Below are positions 34,998 through 43,310 of a DNA stretch of 64,000 nucleotides, one piece after another. Origin of the DNA: Halobacteria archaeon HArc-gm2 (GTDB taxonomy: Archaea > Halobacteriota > Halobacteria > Halobacteriales > Haloarculaceae); assembly GCA_025517465.1 (NCBI GenBank), contig JAOPKE010000003.1, positions 1 through 64,000 of the forward strand. Reading direction: 5' to 3'. The notes under the pieces were generated by a model. The model did not search any database, was not told the origin of the DNA, and saw nothing but the letters and a program-made list of their open reading frames with translations. Every line of letters starts with the position of its first letter. The stretch's first letter is position 1. A program made the position numbers and the translations under genes.

Positions 34998-36074
34998 ATG
35001 CAGACCACCGAGTACCAACTCCGCGACCGAATCGACCAGCTCGCAGACTACCGCGGCGAGGGGACCGAACTCGTCACCGTCGCCGTTCCGCCAGACAAGT
35101 CACTTCAAACCATCCGCGAACGCATCGACCGCGAGCAAGCACAGGCCGAGAACATCAAATCCGACCGGACACGAACCAACGTTCAGGACGCCCTCGGGCG
35201 TATCCGTCGCCACCTCCAGGCGTACGAGGAGACGCCACCGAACGGCCTCGTCGTCTACGCGGGGGTCGTCGACGGCGAACTACGCGACGACGTCTTCGAC
35301 GACCTCGACCGACCAGTCGACGTCTCGATCTACCGCTGTGCGGCCGAGTTCGAGACCGCACCCGTCGAACAGGCGCTCACCCCGTCGACGGCGTACGGTC
35401 TGGTCGTCCTCGAACGAGGTCGCGCCGCCCTCGGGCGACTCGCCGGCGAGCGAATCGTCGACACTCGAACGATCGAGAGTCAGGTAATGGGCAAGTCCCG
35501 CGCGGGCGGCCAGAGCGCCCAGCGGTTCGAACGCGAACGCGACCGCCAGAAACACGAGTTCTTCACGCAGGTCGCCGACGCCGTCGAAGGGACGTTCCTC
35601 AGTGAGCCCACCGTCGATGGCCTCGTCCTCGGTGGCACGACGATCACCGTCGACGAGTTCCAGCAGGGCGACTACCTCCACCACGAGTTGCGGGACCGCG
35701 TCCTGGGCGTCTATCCGGTCGAGTACGCGACCGAGCAGGGCCTTGCACAGCTCGTCGAGCGTGCCGAGGACGTGCTGTCCGATGCTCAACGACGACGGGA
35801 ACGGGCGGCGCTAGACCGGTTCTTCACGGCACTCGGACGGGATGGCGACGTCGCCTACGGGACTGATGCAACGCGAACCGCCATCGAGTACGGCGCAGTC
35901 GACGTCCTCCTCGTCGCTGACACACTCCCACCAGAGCAAGTCCGCGACCTAGAGACAGCAACGACCGACCAGGGGGGTGAGTGTCTCATCGTGTCGACCG
36001 ACACGGATCGCGGTGCGCAGTTCGAGACCGCACTCGGGGGTCTCGGGGCGTTCCTCCGGTTTCCGATCGAGTAA
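34998..36074 (+). CDS. aRF1/eRF1 family peptide chain release factor paralogue
   Basis: A 358-residue protein with the three functional motifs of class I archaeal release factors: NIKS (52-55), YRCAAEF (112-118, YxCxxxF) for stop-codon reading, and GGQ (170-172, in SRAGGQSAQRF) for peptidyl-tRNA hydrolysis. It is shorter than the roughly 415-residue housekeeping aRF1, mostly through compact N and C domains. It lies in accessory DNA between two copies of the structured repeat. It may be a second, conditionally used release factor or a ribosome-rescue factor of the wider eRF1-like group. Motif completeness argues against decay. Whether it replaces or modifies normal termination cannot be read here. 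Confidence 0.85.
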   Translation: MQTTEYQLRDRIDQLADYRGEGTELVTVAVPPDKSLQTIRERIDREQAQAENIKSDRTRTNVQDALGRIRRHLQAYEETPPNGLVVYAGVVDGELRDDVFDDLDRPVDVSIYRCAAEFETAPVEQALTPSTAYGLVVLERGRAALGRLAGERIVDTRTIESQVMGKSRAGGQSAQRFERERDRQKHEFFTQVADAVEGTFLSEPTVDGLVLGGTTITVDEFQQGDYLHHELRDRVLGVYPVEYATEQGLAQLVERAEDVLSDAQRRRERAALDRFFTALGRDGDVAYGTDATRTAIEYGAVDVLLVADTLPPEQVRDLETATTDQGGECLIVSTDTDRGAQFETALGGLGAFLRFPIE

Positions 36075-36144
36075 GCCGAGTAGAACATATCCGTTGGTAC
36101 AGCTGATGGACTTCTCCATCCTACCGCCGACCGACAAACCGCCC

Positions 36145-36195
36145 GGGCGGGATTGAAAGGGGCCGCGGGTTCGACCGGTCCCCGGGCCCACAAGC
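36145..36195 (+). repeat. structured repeat element, copy 2 (5' part only)
   Basis: It starts GGGCGGGATTGAAAGGGGC and is nearly identical to copy 1 through the GTTCGACCGGTCCCCGG and CCCACAAGC blocks, then diverges abruptly; no GGGGGCTTTC end follows. Copies 1 and 2 are therefore direct repeats of about 50 bp flanking the aRF1 paralogue. The rest of 36075-36420 shows no gene. Confidence 0.65.
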
Positions 36196-36420
36196 CCTCG
36201 CAGCCTGAGCTGGCGTTGTATGGTCGAAGACTGCCGTCGCAGGCACGTCCGCGTCGATGGGCCAACACAAGAATTCGTTGCGCTTCGGCTCCGATTCGCC
36301 GTTGCAAGTGCCAGCTAGGCGCGAGGAGACGACTGAAGTGCGAGAGAGACGAGCCACGAGGGGGAAGATACATTCACTTTCGCCAATAGATTTAATATTC
36401 CACATGAAAACGTTTCAATC

Positions 36421-37119
36421 GTGAATCAGAAAATTCAGCGGACACGGCGAGGAATGATCAAGACACTCGGTGCAGGCATTACCGGCCTCACGCTATCGGG
36501 AACAGCGAGTGGAGACCCCCCTGAAAAGACACAGCACATTCAGCTCCTCCATACGACGCGCTTCTGGAATCGCCTTCGATACAATTACTACACCAACACG
36601 GCGGAGGCCCGCTTGAACGAGCGTGTCGACAGGTTCGGCGGGAAGTACGTCGAATTTTACGGAGACGCGGGCATAACCGACGATCAGATCGAAGCTGGAA
36701 AGTCACAGGTGAATTCCCCCGCAGATTGGTCCGAGTATATGATCGAGGCCATGATATATCACTTGCGAGAACGCGAGACGCCGGTTATGGATCTTCCACG
36801 TATGTTCGTCGTGCTCGACTACGTGCCTGAAATGACCCCGTTCACAGCAGCCAAAACGGTTACAATCCCTCCATATAAATGCGTGTTCGCAAATTACTAT
36901 CACGTCAACAAAAACAATCTCACTGAGGTGAAAAATGCGGGTGACACCGACCAGTACAAAGAGCCACTTCCGTCGCCGAGAGATTCAGAACCAGCATACG
37001 ATGTCAGCGAGATGGCGTTCTGGATATATCTCTCACTGGTCCCCCTTATCGACGGCGACCCCGAGTACGATCCCTCCAAGGCTGCTAGCTTGATCGCTCA
37101 GGGAGCAGAGGCGCTCTGA
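36421..37119 (+). CDS. exported protein with twin-arginine signal, function unknown
   Basis: A 232-residue protein starting at GTG 36421; a TTTAATATT stretch 25-35 bp upstream fits a TATA element. The N-terminus TRRGMIKTLGAGITGLTLSG is a twin-arginine-type signal, with likely cleavage after the TASG region. The mature part (LLHTTRFWNRLRYNYYTNTAE, then YVEFYGDAGITDDQIEAGK, and MTPFTAAKTVTIPPYKCVF) resembles no family I know. No metal site is obvious. Folded export across the membrane is inferred from the signal. Confidence 0.6.
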   Translation: MNQKIQRTRRGMIKTLGAGITGLTLSGTASGDPPEKTQHIQLLHTTRFWNRLRYNYYTNTAEARLNERVDRFGGKYVEFYGDAGITDDQIEAGKSQVNSPADWSEYMIEAMIYHLRERETPVMDLPRMFVVLDYVPEMTPFTAAKTVTIPPYKCVFANYYHVNKNNLTEVKNAGDTDQYKEPLPSPRDSEPAYDVSEMAFWIYLSLVPLIDGDPEYDPSKAASLIAQGAEAL

Positions 37120-37843
37120 CTCGAGACCGTACCCATGGTCCCGAGGGCGGTGATACCCTCACCGCTGGGACCAACGAGTCTTTGCAGGACAGAAGAACTC
37201 ACTAAGCCAGTCGACGATCTCGCGGTCCGTCGCATCTCTGTGAAACAGGTCACGACTGTCGAACGGCGCTCACGACTGGCGAACGCACCCCTATGCACAG
37301 CTAGTTGCGCCGTCAGTTCTTCACGATCGCCCACAGAGACCGGTAGAAGCGTTCTCTCGGGCTTCTAGATCTGTGTGTGAGAGCCGAGACGCATCGTGGA
37401 TGACCAATACTGCCTGCTGCAATGTTCCCGAGACAGACGGTTACGCCCCTGATTTCGGTCACTTCAGAAGTCACTGCACGCCACTACGTCGGGGCCAGTT
37501 CCACGCACTGAGAGTCGCTCATTCAAAATCGCAAGACTGCAGCCGTTTGTGAAGCACACATCAGGCTCAGACCGGAACCAGGCCATCGCTTCGGTTGACC
37601 CACGCTCCTCGTGAATTATCCGTCTCACCCCTGCTAAGACCCGTTTCAGGCCACTTGTGACTGCTGACTGGCTCTGCTACCCTCGTTCCCGCCCGCTCAC
37701 ACACGACCAGTGTCTCCTGGTGAGAGTTCTTCTACCGGCCGAAAACACCGATCGTGAAAATACGGGGGAGACACCAAGACTCGGTTTGCAGTGCTTGGAA
37801 GCGATCTCAGTTTCTCTCGATAGTTGTGATCTCTGGAGTTGAA

Positions 37844-37933
37844 ACAAAGGTCGGGTCCAAGACGCGCTTCGCTACCCACTACCACAAACTCACGCCGCTC
37901 GCCGATCACCTCGACCGCGTCGAACAGGACTGA
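37844..37933 (+). pseudogene. MutS fragment (relic)
   Basis: In the frame starting at 37844 the sequence reads TKVGSKTRFATHYHKLTPLA then DHLDRVEQD and TGA. This matches the segment of MutS just after its Walker B region (GA+TLFATHYHEL..LAD.L..V). Upstream of 37844 the similarity is lost, and the relic ends exactly where copy 3 of the structured repeat begins. It is a fragment of about 29 codons left by deletion or insertion. The rest of 37120-37992 contains no supportable gene. Confidence 0.6.
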
Positions 37934-37953
37934 AAGGGGCCGCGGGGGCTTTC
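37927..37953 (+). repeat. structured repeat element, copy 3 (collapsed)
   Basis: Only the ends of the element are present: GGACTGAAAGGGGCCGCGGG runs straight into GGGGCTTTC, with the whole internal helix and loop missing. It directly overlaps the stop of the MutS relic. This could be a deletion product between the short G-rich ends, or an empty form of the element. Confidence 0.6.
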
Positions 37954-37992
37954 ATTCCGTGTCCCTATTGATGACAGTCGGATGGTACACTA

Positions 37993-39006
37993 CTACTCGG
38001 AATCGGTATTTCCGACGGAACGGGTCGAGTACCCCCGAAAATCCGTGTCGACCCACTGCTCCCAGAACTCGTCCGCATCCTCGTAGTCGACTGATTTCCA
38101 GACCGCGGCAGTAAACCGGTCGTCACCCTTCGGCTTGCCGCCACCATGGGCGAAGTAGTGACAGTCGCTGCAGAGAGTTGCGAGATTTTCGAGCTCATTC
38201 GTGCCACCGCCACTGCGAGGAATGATATGGTGAACGACAAGGTCGGTCGAATCTCCACAGGAGACGCAACTTTGGTCATCACGTTCTAACACTCGATCTC
38301 GGGACTTCCCCTTGAGCCGACGTTGGGCGATTCCTTCGCCGGGAATATGCTTAAACTTCTCTGCGTATGACCGGGAGCTATCAGCGGCTTTCGCAGTGAG
38401 GCCATTATTCGCCCGAAGATACGGAAATGCGGTCTTGAGCTCTATGATCTTGTGTTTCTTCTTCTCGAACGGAATCTCTCGTTCCGCGAGGTGGGTTCGG
38501 TAGATTCGGATCAACTGTGATTCCACGCGTCGGAGCCGGTGAGTGAGCTCAATCCACTTTGTATCGAAACGCCGCATTTCGTACCGTACCTGCCGGCATT
38601 TCCGGCGAAACTCTTCGTGAACCTCCGGATTTCTCATCAAAGAGATTCCATCGATCTGGTCGAGAGCGTGTTCTTCCAGTGGATCCGTCCACTGATCCTC
38701 CCGATTAGAGCGGTCCTCTAAGACGTGTTCCCTTTCCCGAACGAAATCCAGATATTCGTCAGGTGCGTTGGCTCCCAGTACTCGTTCGACTTCTTCGAGA
38801 TCGCCGATGTGACGATTCCACGCTGCAGCCGTGTTTAGAGGAACGTCAAATTCGTCTGCGATCTCCTGTAGAGCCTCTGGATAGAGTGGGTCTACATCGG
38901 TCATATCTGAGAAGTCTGTGTTGTACTCCTGGAATACGAGTTGCTCAGTAAAAGGCTGGGGGAATTTTGAGGCTTCATCACGATCTCGTTCCCGACCTCG
39001 TGACAC
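37993..39006 (-). CDS. HNH endonuclease domain protein
   Basis: A 337-residue protein. The C-terminal domain reads RDRVLERDDQSCVSCGD, LVVHHIIPRSGGGTNELEN and LCSDCHYFAH (about 235-285), a complete HNH nuclease with two CxxC zinc pairs, the catalytic HH and the asparagine. The N-terminal two thirds includes an HTH-like QEIADEFDVPLNTAAAWNRHI (about 47-67) and long helices, suggesting site recognition. It stands alone, divergent from the AGOG gene about 60 bp away. A restriction or mobile-element role is likely. The catalytic residues are intact. Confidence 0.8.
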   Translation of the reverse strand: MSRGRERDRDEASKFPQPFTEQLVFQEYNTDFSDMTDVDPLYPEALQEIADEFDVPLNTAAAWNRHIGDLEEVERVLGANAPDEYLDFVREREHVLEDRSNREDQWTDPLEEHALDQIDGISLMRNPEVHEEFRRKCRQVRYEMRRFDTKWIELTHRLRRVESQLIRIYRTHLAEREIPFEKKKHKIIELKTAFPYLRANNGLTAKAADSSRSYAEKFKHIPGEGIAQRRLKGKSRDRVLERDDQSCVSCGDSTDLVVHHIIPRSGGGTNELENLATLCSDCHYFAHGGGKPKGDDRFTAAVWKSVDYEDADEFWEQWVDTDFRGYSTRSVGNTDSE

Positions 39007-39066
39007 GGCCGTTCGAAGGGTGATATCCCGACAATCCTTAAGCGACTCCGTTCGGCAGGGAGAGAC

Positions 39067-39903
39067 ATGCAGGAGGACCGCGTCGAGGCCGTCGCTGATG
39101 CGATCGCTGGCCTGGGCTACGACGGGATCGTCGCGTTCGACAGAACCGAGCCGGAGTACGCGACGATCGAATCGCTCTATGACGCCTACGAGAACGAAGC
39201 ACTCGTCAAGCTACTCGTCGTCTGTGCGACGACGCAGGACTACCAGCTCAACGGGGATGCACAACAGTTCTGGCGCAAGCTCGACGAGGTCGCGCTCGAC
39301 CATGGCACACTCGACACCCAACAGGACGTCCGTGACATCCTCGGGACGTTCATGGAGGCCGACGTCAACGCCCGGTTGAACGACCAGAAGCGAGATCGGC
39401 TCGTCCGCATCCTCGAAGCCGGCTTCGACGACTGGTTCGTCGAGAATTACCGAATCGCCACGCCACTGAAAGTCTGGGAACGGCTCGCCGGCGCACTCGA
39501 TACGGGGATGAACAAGAAGACGGTCGTCCTCGCGATGAAGATATACGACATCGCCCACCTGATTCGCCACGGCGAGTACCTGGAATTTCCGTGGGAGATC
39601 CCCATCCCGTGTGACCTCCAGGTCGAACGCGTCTCCCGGACGTCCGGGGTCAACGAGGGCGGGACGACGACCGAGATTCTGGAGACGTGGGCCGCGGTGA
39701 TGGAGGGCGTGAGTGAGCGACTGGACCAGCACATCTCGCTGCTCCGCATCGACTCGATCGTCTGGCAAGCCGGGCAGATCATCGGCGAACACGAACCGGA
39801 CGCAAATGTAGCCCGGGACGCACTCACCGACCACTTCCAGACAGTCGGGATCGATCAGGAACCGGCGAACGAGTTAGCCAGCGAACTCACGGCGAGGATG
39901 TGA
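39067..39903 (+). CDS. archaeal 8-oxoguanine DNA glycosylase/lyase, AGOG family
   Basis: A 278-residue protein. MNKKTVVLAMKIYDIAH carries the catalytic lysine of the AGOG helix-hairpin-helix (K151) and IPIPCDLQVERVS carries the aspartate (D183). Their 32-residue spacing matches that known for Pyrobaculum AGOG (K140/D172). AGOG excises 8-oxoguanine and nicks the abasic site. The family is usually annotated N-glycosylase/DNA lyase in haloarchaea. Its stop abuts the next gene (GTG start possible at 39900), so the two are probably co-transcribed. Confidence 0.85.
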   Translation: MQEDRVEAVADAIAGLGYDGIVAFDRTEPEYATIESLYDAYENEALVKLLVVCATTQDYQLNGDAQQFWRKLDEVALDHGTLDTQQDVRDILGTFMEADVNARLNDQKRDRLVRILEAGFDDWFVENYRIATPLKVWERLAGALDTGMNKKTVVLAMKIYDIAHLIRHGEYLEFPWEIPIPCDLQVERVSRTSGVNEGGTTTEILETWAAVMEGVSERLDQHISLLRIDSIVWQAGQIIGEHEPDANVARDALTDHFQTVGIDQEPANELASELTARM

Positions 39904-39911
39904 GACCGACG

Positions 39912-40358
39912 ATGGCACCAGATTCTCCCCGTGAGATAGGACTCGTGAGTTGCGTGAAGAGCAAGCGCGAGGAGCCAGCGACTCCAAAGGATCTCTACAC
40001 CTCGCCGTACTTCCGGAAGATGCGCCGCTACGCCGAGGAGGTCCACGACGACTGGTGGATCCTCTCCGCCGAGCACGGGCTCGTCCACCCCGACGGAGAG
40101 CCGATGGCGCCCTACGAGAAGACGCTCAAAAACGCGAGCAAAGCCGAGCGGGAGGAATGGGCCGACCAAGTGCTAGCAGAGATGGAGCATTCGGGCCTCC
40201 TGGAGGGAGTAACCACAGTCGTCATCCACGCCGGCAAGGACTACTATGGGGAGCTAGTGCCGCTCCTCGACGAGTACCAGGGGATAGACGTCGAACTCCC
40301 CACCCAAGGGCTCGCCTTTGGCGAGACGCTCGCCTGGTACAACGAGCAGTTTGAGTAA
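39912..40358 (+). CDS. DUF6884 family protein
   Basis: A 148-residue protein from ATG 39912; a GTG at 39900 overlapping the AGOG stop would add four residues. IGLVSCVKSK, then KDLYTSPYFRKMRRYAEE, WWILSAEHGLVHPD and PYEKTL match the DUF6884 family, common in haloarchaea and phages and distantly like YaaA-type proteins. The conserved C-x-K-S-K, and SAEHGL suggest a nucleotide- or DNA-associated activity, but no reaction is established to my knowledge. It forms a two-gene unit with the glycosylase. Confidence 0.75.
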   Translation: MAPDSPREIGLVSCVKSKREEPATPKDLYTSPYFRKMRRYAEEVHDDWWILSAEHGLVHPDGEPMAPYEKTLKNASKAEREEWADQVLAEMEHSGLLEGVTTVVIHAGKDYYGELVPLLDEYQGIDVELPTQGLAFGETLAWYNEQFE

Positions 40359-40426
40359 CCACGTTCATCCGCACAGGCCGTTCTGCCGCCCGATATCGAA
40401 GCGGATCCAAGCGCCAAGGGTCCGCC

Positions 40427-40870
40427 CTATCCGGCTATTGAATTGAACTCGCTGCTATCCAGAGGCCGATATGCGAACCGGGTTGCCTGATCCAGCGCAT
40501 CATTCCAGGTTTCGACGGTTTTCGAGGCGATCGTGTCGTGAGTGTCAGTATAGAGATGGACCGTGTACTTGCTCTCATCGGGAACAATCTCCAGATGGAC
40601 GTCTGCAGGCTCACGGTCCCACGTATAGAGGCGATGGTCGCCTTCCTTCTCGACCAGTTCGTACTGTGAAAGGGAATCTCCGTCCGCCGTCGGTAGATCG
40701 AGATCCTCGACAACTGGGATCAACCAACTAGAATAGATGTGATCAATCCCAGAGTCCAGCTCGATGAGACTCTCGCGAAGGTCGGTTGCTGTCCGAATGC
40801 CGGCTTCTTGCAAGCGTCCACTCGTCGTCCCGGAAATACCAGTGATCGCGGTGAGATCGTCTGTTGGCAT
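40427..40870 (-). CDS. helix-hairpin-helix protein of unknown function
   Basis: A 147-residue acidic protein. The first 40 residues (LTAITGISGTTSGRLQEAGI, then TATDLRESL) form a helix-hairpin-helix of the kind that binds DNA backbone without sequence specificity. The C-terminal 80 residues (YELVEKEGDHRLYTWDREPAD and VHLEIVPDES onward) look like a small beta-rich domain. No catalytic residue is visible. It is monocistronic and next to other repair-type genes. Confidence 0.6.
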   Translation of the reverse strand: MPTDDLTAITGISGTTSGRLQEAGIRTATDLRESLIELDSGIDHIYSSWLIPVVEDLDLPTADGDSLSQYELVEKEGDHRLYTWDREPADVHLEIVPDESKYTVHLYTDTHDTIASKTVETWNDALDQATRFAYRPLDSSEFNSIAG

Positions 40871-41016
40871 GGTTTCCGAGTCCGAATCCAGCCATTAGAT
40901 ACCACCGATGCAGGGTCTCTCACATCAGTGTGCTATTTCTGAACACGACCGCTGCACTATGGGTGAAAAGTAGTGGACAGCATTGACTGGACTCAACACA
41001 TGATGACGGTCCAGGG

Positions 41017-41709
41017 TCAGACAAACTCCCCCAACCCAGTCTGTTCCGACTCGTCCTCCTCGATGATCCCAGCGTGATCGTGAGATGGATCGTTAACCGC
41101 AGTAGAGATGGGATATGCGTCGAGGTCGTCGCCAGGATAGGGACGGCACAGCTTCTGGCGTTCGTCGGGCCCGGCGACCAGCCACTCACGTTCGCTCGAT
41201 TCGTTGAGGATGACCGGCATTCGATCGTGGATGGGGTCGACGACGTCATTGGGCTCGGTCGTGAGGATGGTCACCGTCGCCACTGACTCATCATCGCCTT
41301 CCCAGCGCTCCCAGAGGCCCGCCATCGCGAACGATGGATCGTCACCGTCGCGATAGACCCGGTAAGGCCGCTTACCACCGACGTCGCGCTCTTGCCACTC
41401 GTAGAAGCCCGTCGACGGGACGAGACACGGGCGACGTTCCCAGGCCTCGCGGAACGAGCGCTTCTCTGCAGCCGTCTCCGATCGGGCGTTGATCATGCCC
41501 TGGTTCGGGTCGTCCGCCCAAGACGGGACGAGCCCCCAGTGGAACTGGTCGATCGTTTCGGGGGCCTCGTTCGTGATGACCTCGAGGTCATCGCTAGGGG
41601 CGATGTTGAACCGGGGTCGATAGTCCACCCCGCCGTCGGTGACGAGTTCAGCGCCGAAGCGCTCCTCGAGGTCGTCGGGTTCGAGGAACAGGGAGGTACG
41701 CCCACACAT
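41017..41709 (-). CDS. SRAP domain (HMCES/YedK) abasic-site shielding protein
   Basis: A 230-residue protein from the ATG at 41709, which puts the invariant cysteine at position 2 (MCGRTSLF) once Met is removed; the longer frame would bury it. RFNIAPSDD, INARSETAAEKRSFREAW, CLVPSTGFYEW and IHDRMPVIL are the SRAP motifs with Cys2, Asn, Glu and His intact. SRAP proteins form a stable crosslink with abasic sites in single-stranded DNA and protect them. The length is typical. It stands alone near the AGOG glycosylase, whose reaction creates abasic sites. Confidence 0.9.
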   Translation of the reverse strand: MCGRTSLFLEPDDLEERFGAELVTDGGVDYRPRFNIAPSDDLEVITNEAPETIDQFHWGLVPSWADDPNQGMINARSETAAEKRSFREAWERRPCLVPSTGFYEWQERDVGGKRPYRVYRDGDDPSFAMAGLWERWEGDDESVATVTILTTEPNDVVDPIHDRMPVILNESSEREWLVAGPDERQKLCRPYPGDDLDAYPISTAVNDPSHDHAGIIEEDESEQTGLGEFV

Positions 41710-41843
41710 TGGCTTGAAAGAAGAAATCCAGCGCACTAAGCATATCGGCCAGTCCACTTGATTTCGGATGGCAGCGGAGTAGGAGAGCAGAATATCGCCA
41801 CAATCTACTTACCACACACTAGCAATAGCTGGATCAGTCTCGG

Positions 41844-43082
41844 ATGCCAGACTGTGAGTACTGCGGGACGAACGATGGGCTCACGCGCACCTGCAAATAC
41901 TGCAGGCGGAGCTACTGTGGTGAGCATACGCTCCCGGAGAATCACGACTGCCCTGGACTCGATCAGACGACGACGTTGGGACCGGAATTTCGTCAAGAGG
42001 AGACTGAGCCCACAGCTAACTCCCCCAGTACAACTACGATCGGAGAGGCGAAGGATGAAAACGAGGAGACGAAATCCGCTGACTCTCGTTCACCGACGTA
42101 TTCCAAGGGTCCCGACGTCGAACGGGACGGAAGTATTGCTGGACAAAGCTCGGAGGAGACGGCCGAAAACAACGGAATTGTCGGCAGGATTGGAACGGTA
42201 TTTACTGGCGCGTTCGCCGGCAAGCGGTACAAGGGAGAGTGTCCCAACTGTGGAAACTGGGTGACGAAACGGGGTACTCAGCGATTCACAGCGTGTGACG
42301 ACTGCGATTGGAAGGCAGGGTTGCCAGGACTTCGGCTCTTCACCCACTGGCCAAACCGGTATCTATGGAGGCGCAGGGCTGTCCGATGGAGCAAACGAGC
42401 AGTACTGGGATCCATTCTCTTGGTGCTTCTCGCTTTCCTCATCGGTGCAACCACCGGGACAGGGATCGCTCCCATCGATAACACGGCCGGTGATGTAGCC
42501 AGTTCGGCAGGCGTGGCAGGAGTCCTGAATTCATCCGCCCCAGCGACTCCAGATTCGAATCCAGCATCCTCTGATGGGATGGTCGAATCACAGTCTGGAG
42601 TCAATCGAACAGAAGTAGCGTACCAGATTCACCGGTTCGTTAACCGGGAGCGAGCAAGTCGAGGCCTCACTGAACTCCAGTTTAACGCCCAAATTCGGAA
42701 GGCTGCCCGATATCACAGCGAAGATATGGCTACTGAAGAGTACTTCGCGCACGAGTCACCAGCTGGTCACACCTTCGAAGACCGATACGGACGGTTCGGG
42801 ATCGATTGTAGCGTTCGTGTTTCGTCGAATACGATGGCTGGAGGTGCCGAGAACATCGCCTACACCTACGCTTCGGCAGATATCGTAGCCGAAAGCGGAG
42901 AGAGCATCAACCACGATGGCAATGAAACGAAGATCGCACGTGGCATCGTCACCCAATGGATGAACTCCAGTGGCCATCGGGAGAACATCCTCCGGTCCTA
43001 CTGGAACACGGAAGGGATCGGAGTGGCAGTTGCTGAAGACGGAGGGAAGACGCGCGTGTATGCCACACAGAATTTCTGCTGA
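41844..43082 (+). CDS. AN1-type zinc finger / membrane / CAP-domain fusion
   Basis: A 412-residue protein with three parts. Residues 4-36 are an AN1-type zinc finger (C4, C7, C17, C20, C25, H28, H34, C36), followed by an acidic, Ser/Thr-rich linker. A zinc ribbon CPNCGNW...CDDCDW lies around 132-155. A membrane segment VLGSILLVLLAFLIGATTG spans about 187-205. Residues about 260-412 form a CAP/SCP-like domain (FVNRERASRGL, AARYHSEDMA, HRENILRSYWNTEGIGVAVA). The topology places the zinc fingers in the cytoplasm and the CAP domain outside. CAP domains are secreted proteins of varied function. Zinc finger plus CAP fusions are known in haloarchaea; the role here is unknown. Confidence 0.75.
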   Translation: MPDCEYCGTNDGLTRTCKYCRRSYCGEHTLPENHDCPGLDQTTTLGPEFRQEETEPTANSPSTTTIGEAKDENEETKSADSRSPTYSKGPDVERDGSIAGQSSEETAENNGIVGRIGTVFTGAFAGKRYKGECPNCGNWVTKRGTQRFTACDDCDWKAGLPGLRLFTHWPNRYLWRRRAVRWSKRAVLGSILLVLLAFLIGATTGTGIAPIDNTAGDVASSAGVAGVLNSSAPATPDSNPASSDGMVESQSGVNRTEVAYQIHRFVNRERASRGLTELQFNAQIRKAARYHSEDMATEEYFAHESPAGHTFEDRYGRFGIDCSVRVSSNTMAGGAENIAYTYASADIVAESGESINHDGNETKIARGIVTQWMNSSGHRENILRSYWNTEGIGVAVAEDGGKTRVYATQNFC

Positions 43083-43122
43083 GCTACTTGCCCAGACAGT
43101 AGCCCTTCGGCAACAACCTACG

Positions 43123-43230
43123 GGGCGGGACTGAAAGGGGCCGAGGGCTCACGAGGCGAGACCCGCCAAGCACCACAGCGTAGCGAGGAGCGCAGGTGCG
43201 GTCGCAGCCCGTGAGCACGAGGGGGCTTTC
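43123..43230 (+). repeat. structured repeat element, copy 4 (full length)
   Basis: It starts GGGCGGGACTGAAAGGGGC and ends GAGGGGGCTTTC. The closing helix here is GCTCACG (43147-43153) / CGTGAGC (43210-43216), different in sequence from copies 1 and 5. An inner GCACC...GGTGC hairpin carries the AGCGAGGAGCGCA segment. It lies between the CAP-domain gene and the TraG-like gene, about 80 bp before the latter's ATG. Confidence 0.7.
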
Positions 43231-43310
43231 TTGTTACCCTCTGCTTCAATCCAAACTGACTAGCAGGCAATTAATACTCATCCCCTCCCACGCACACCCA
43301 GACGGATTAA

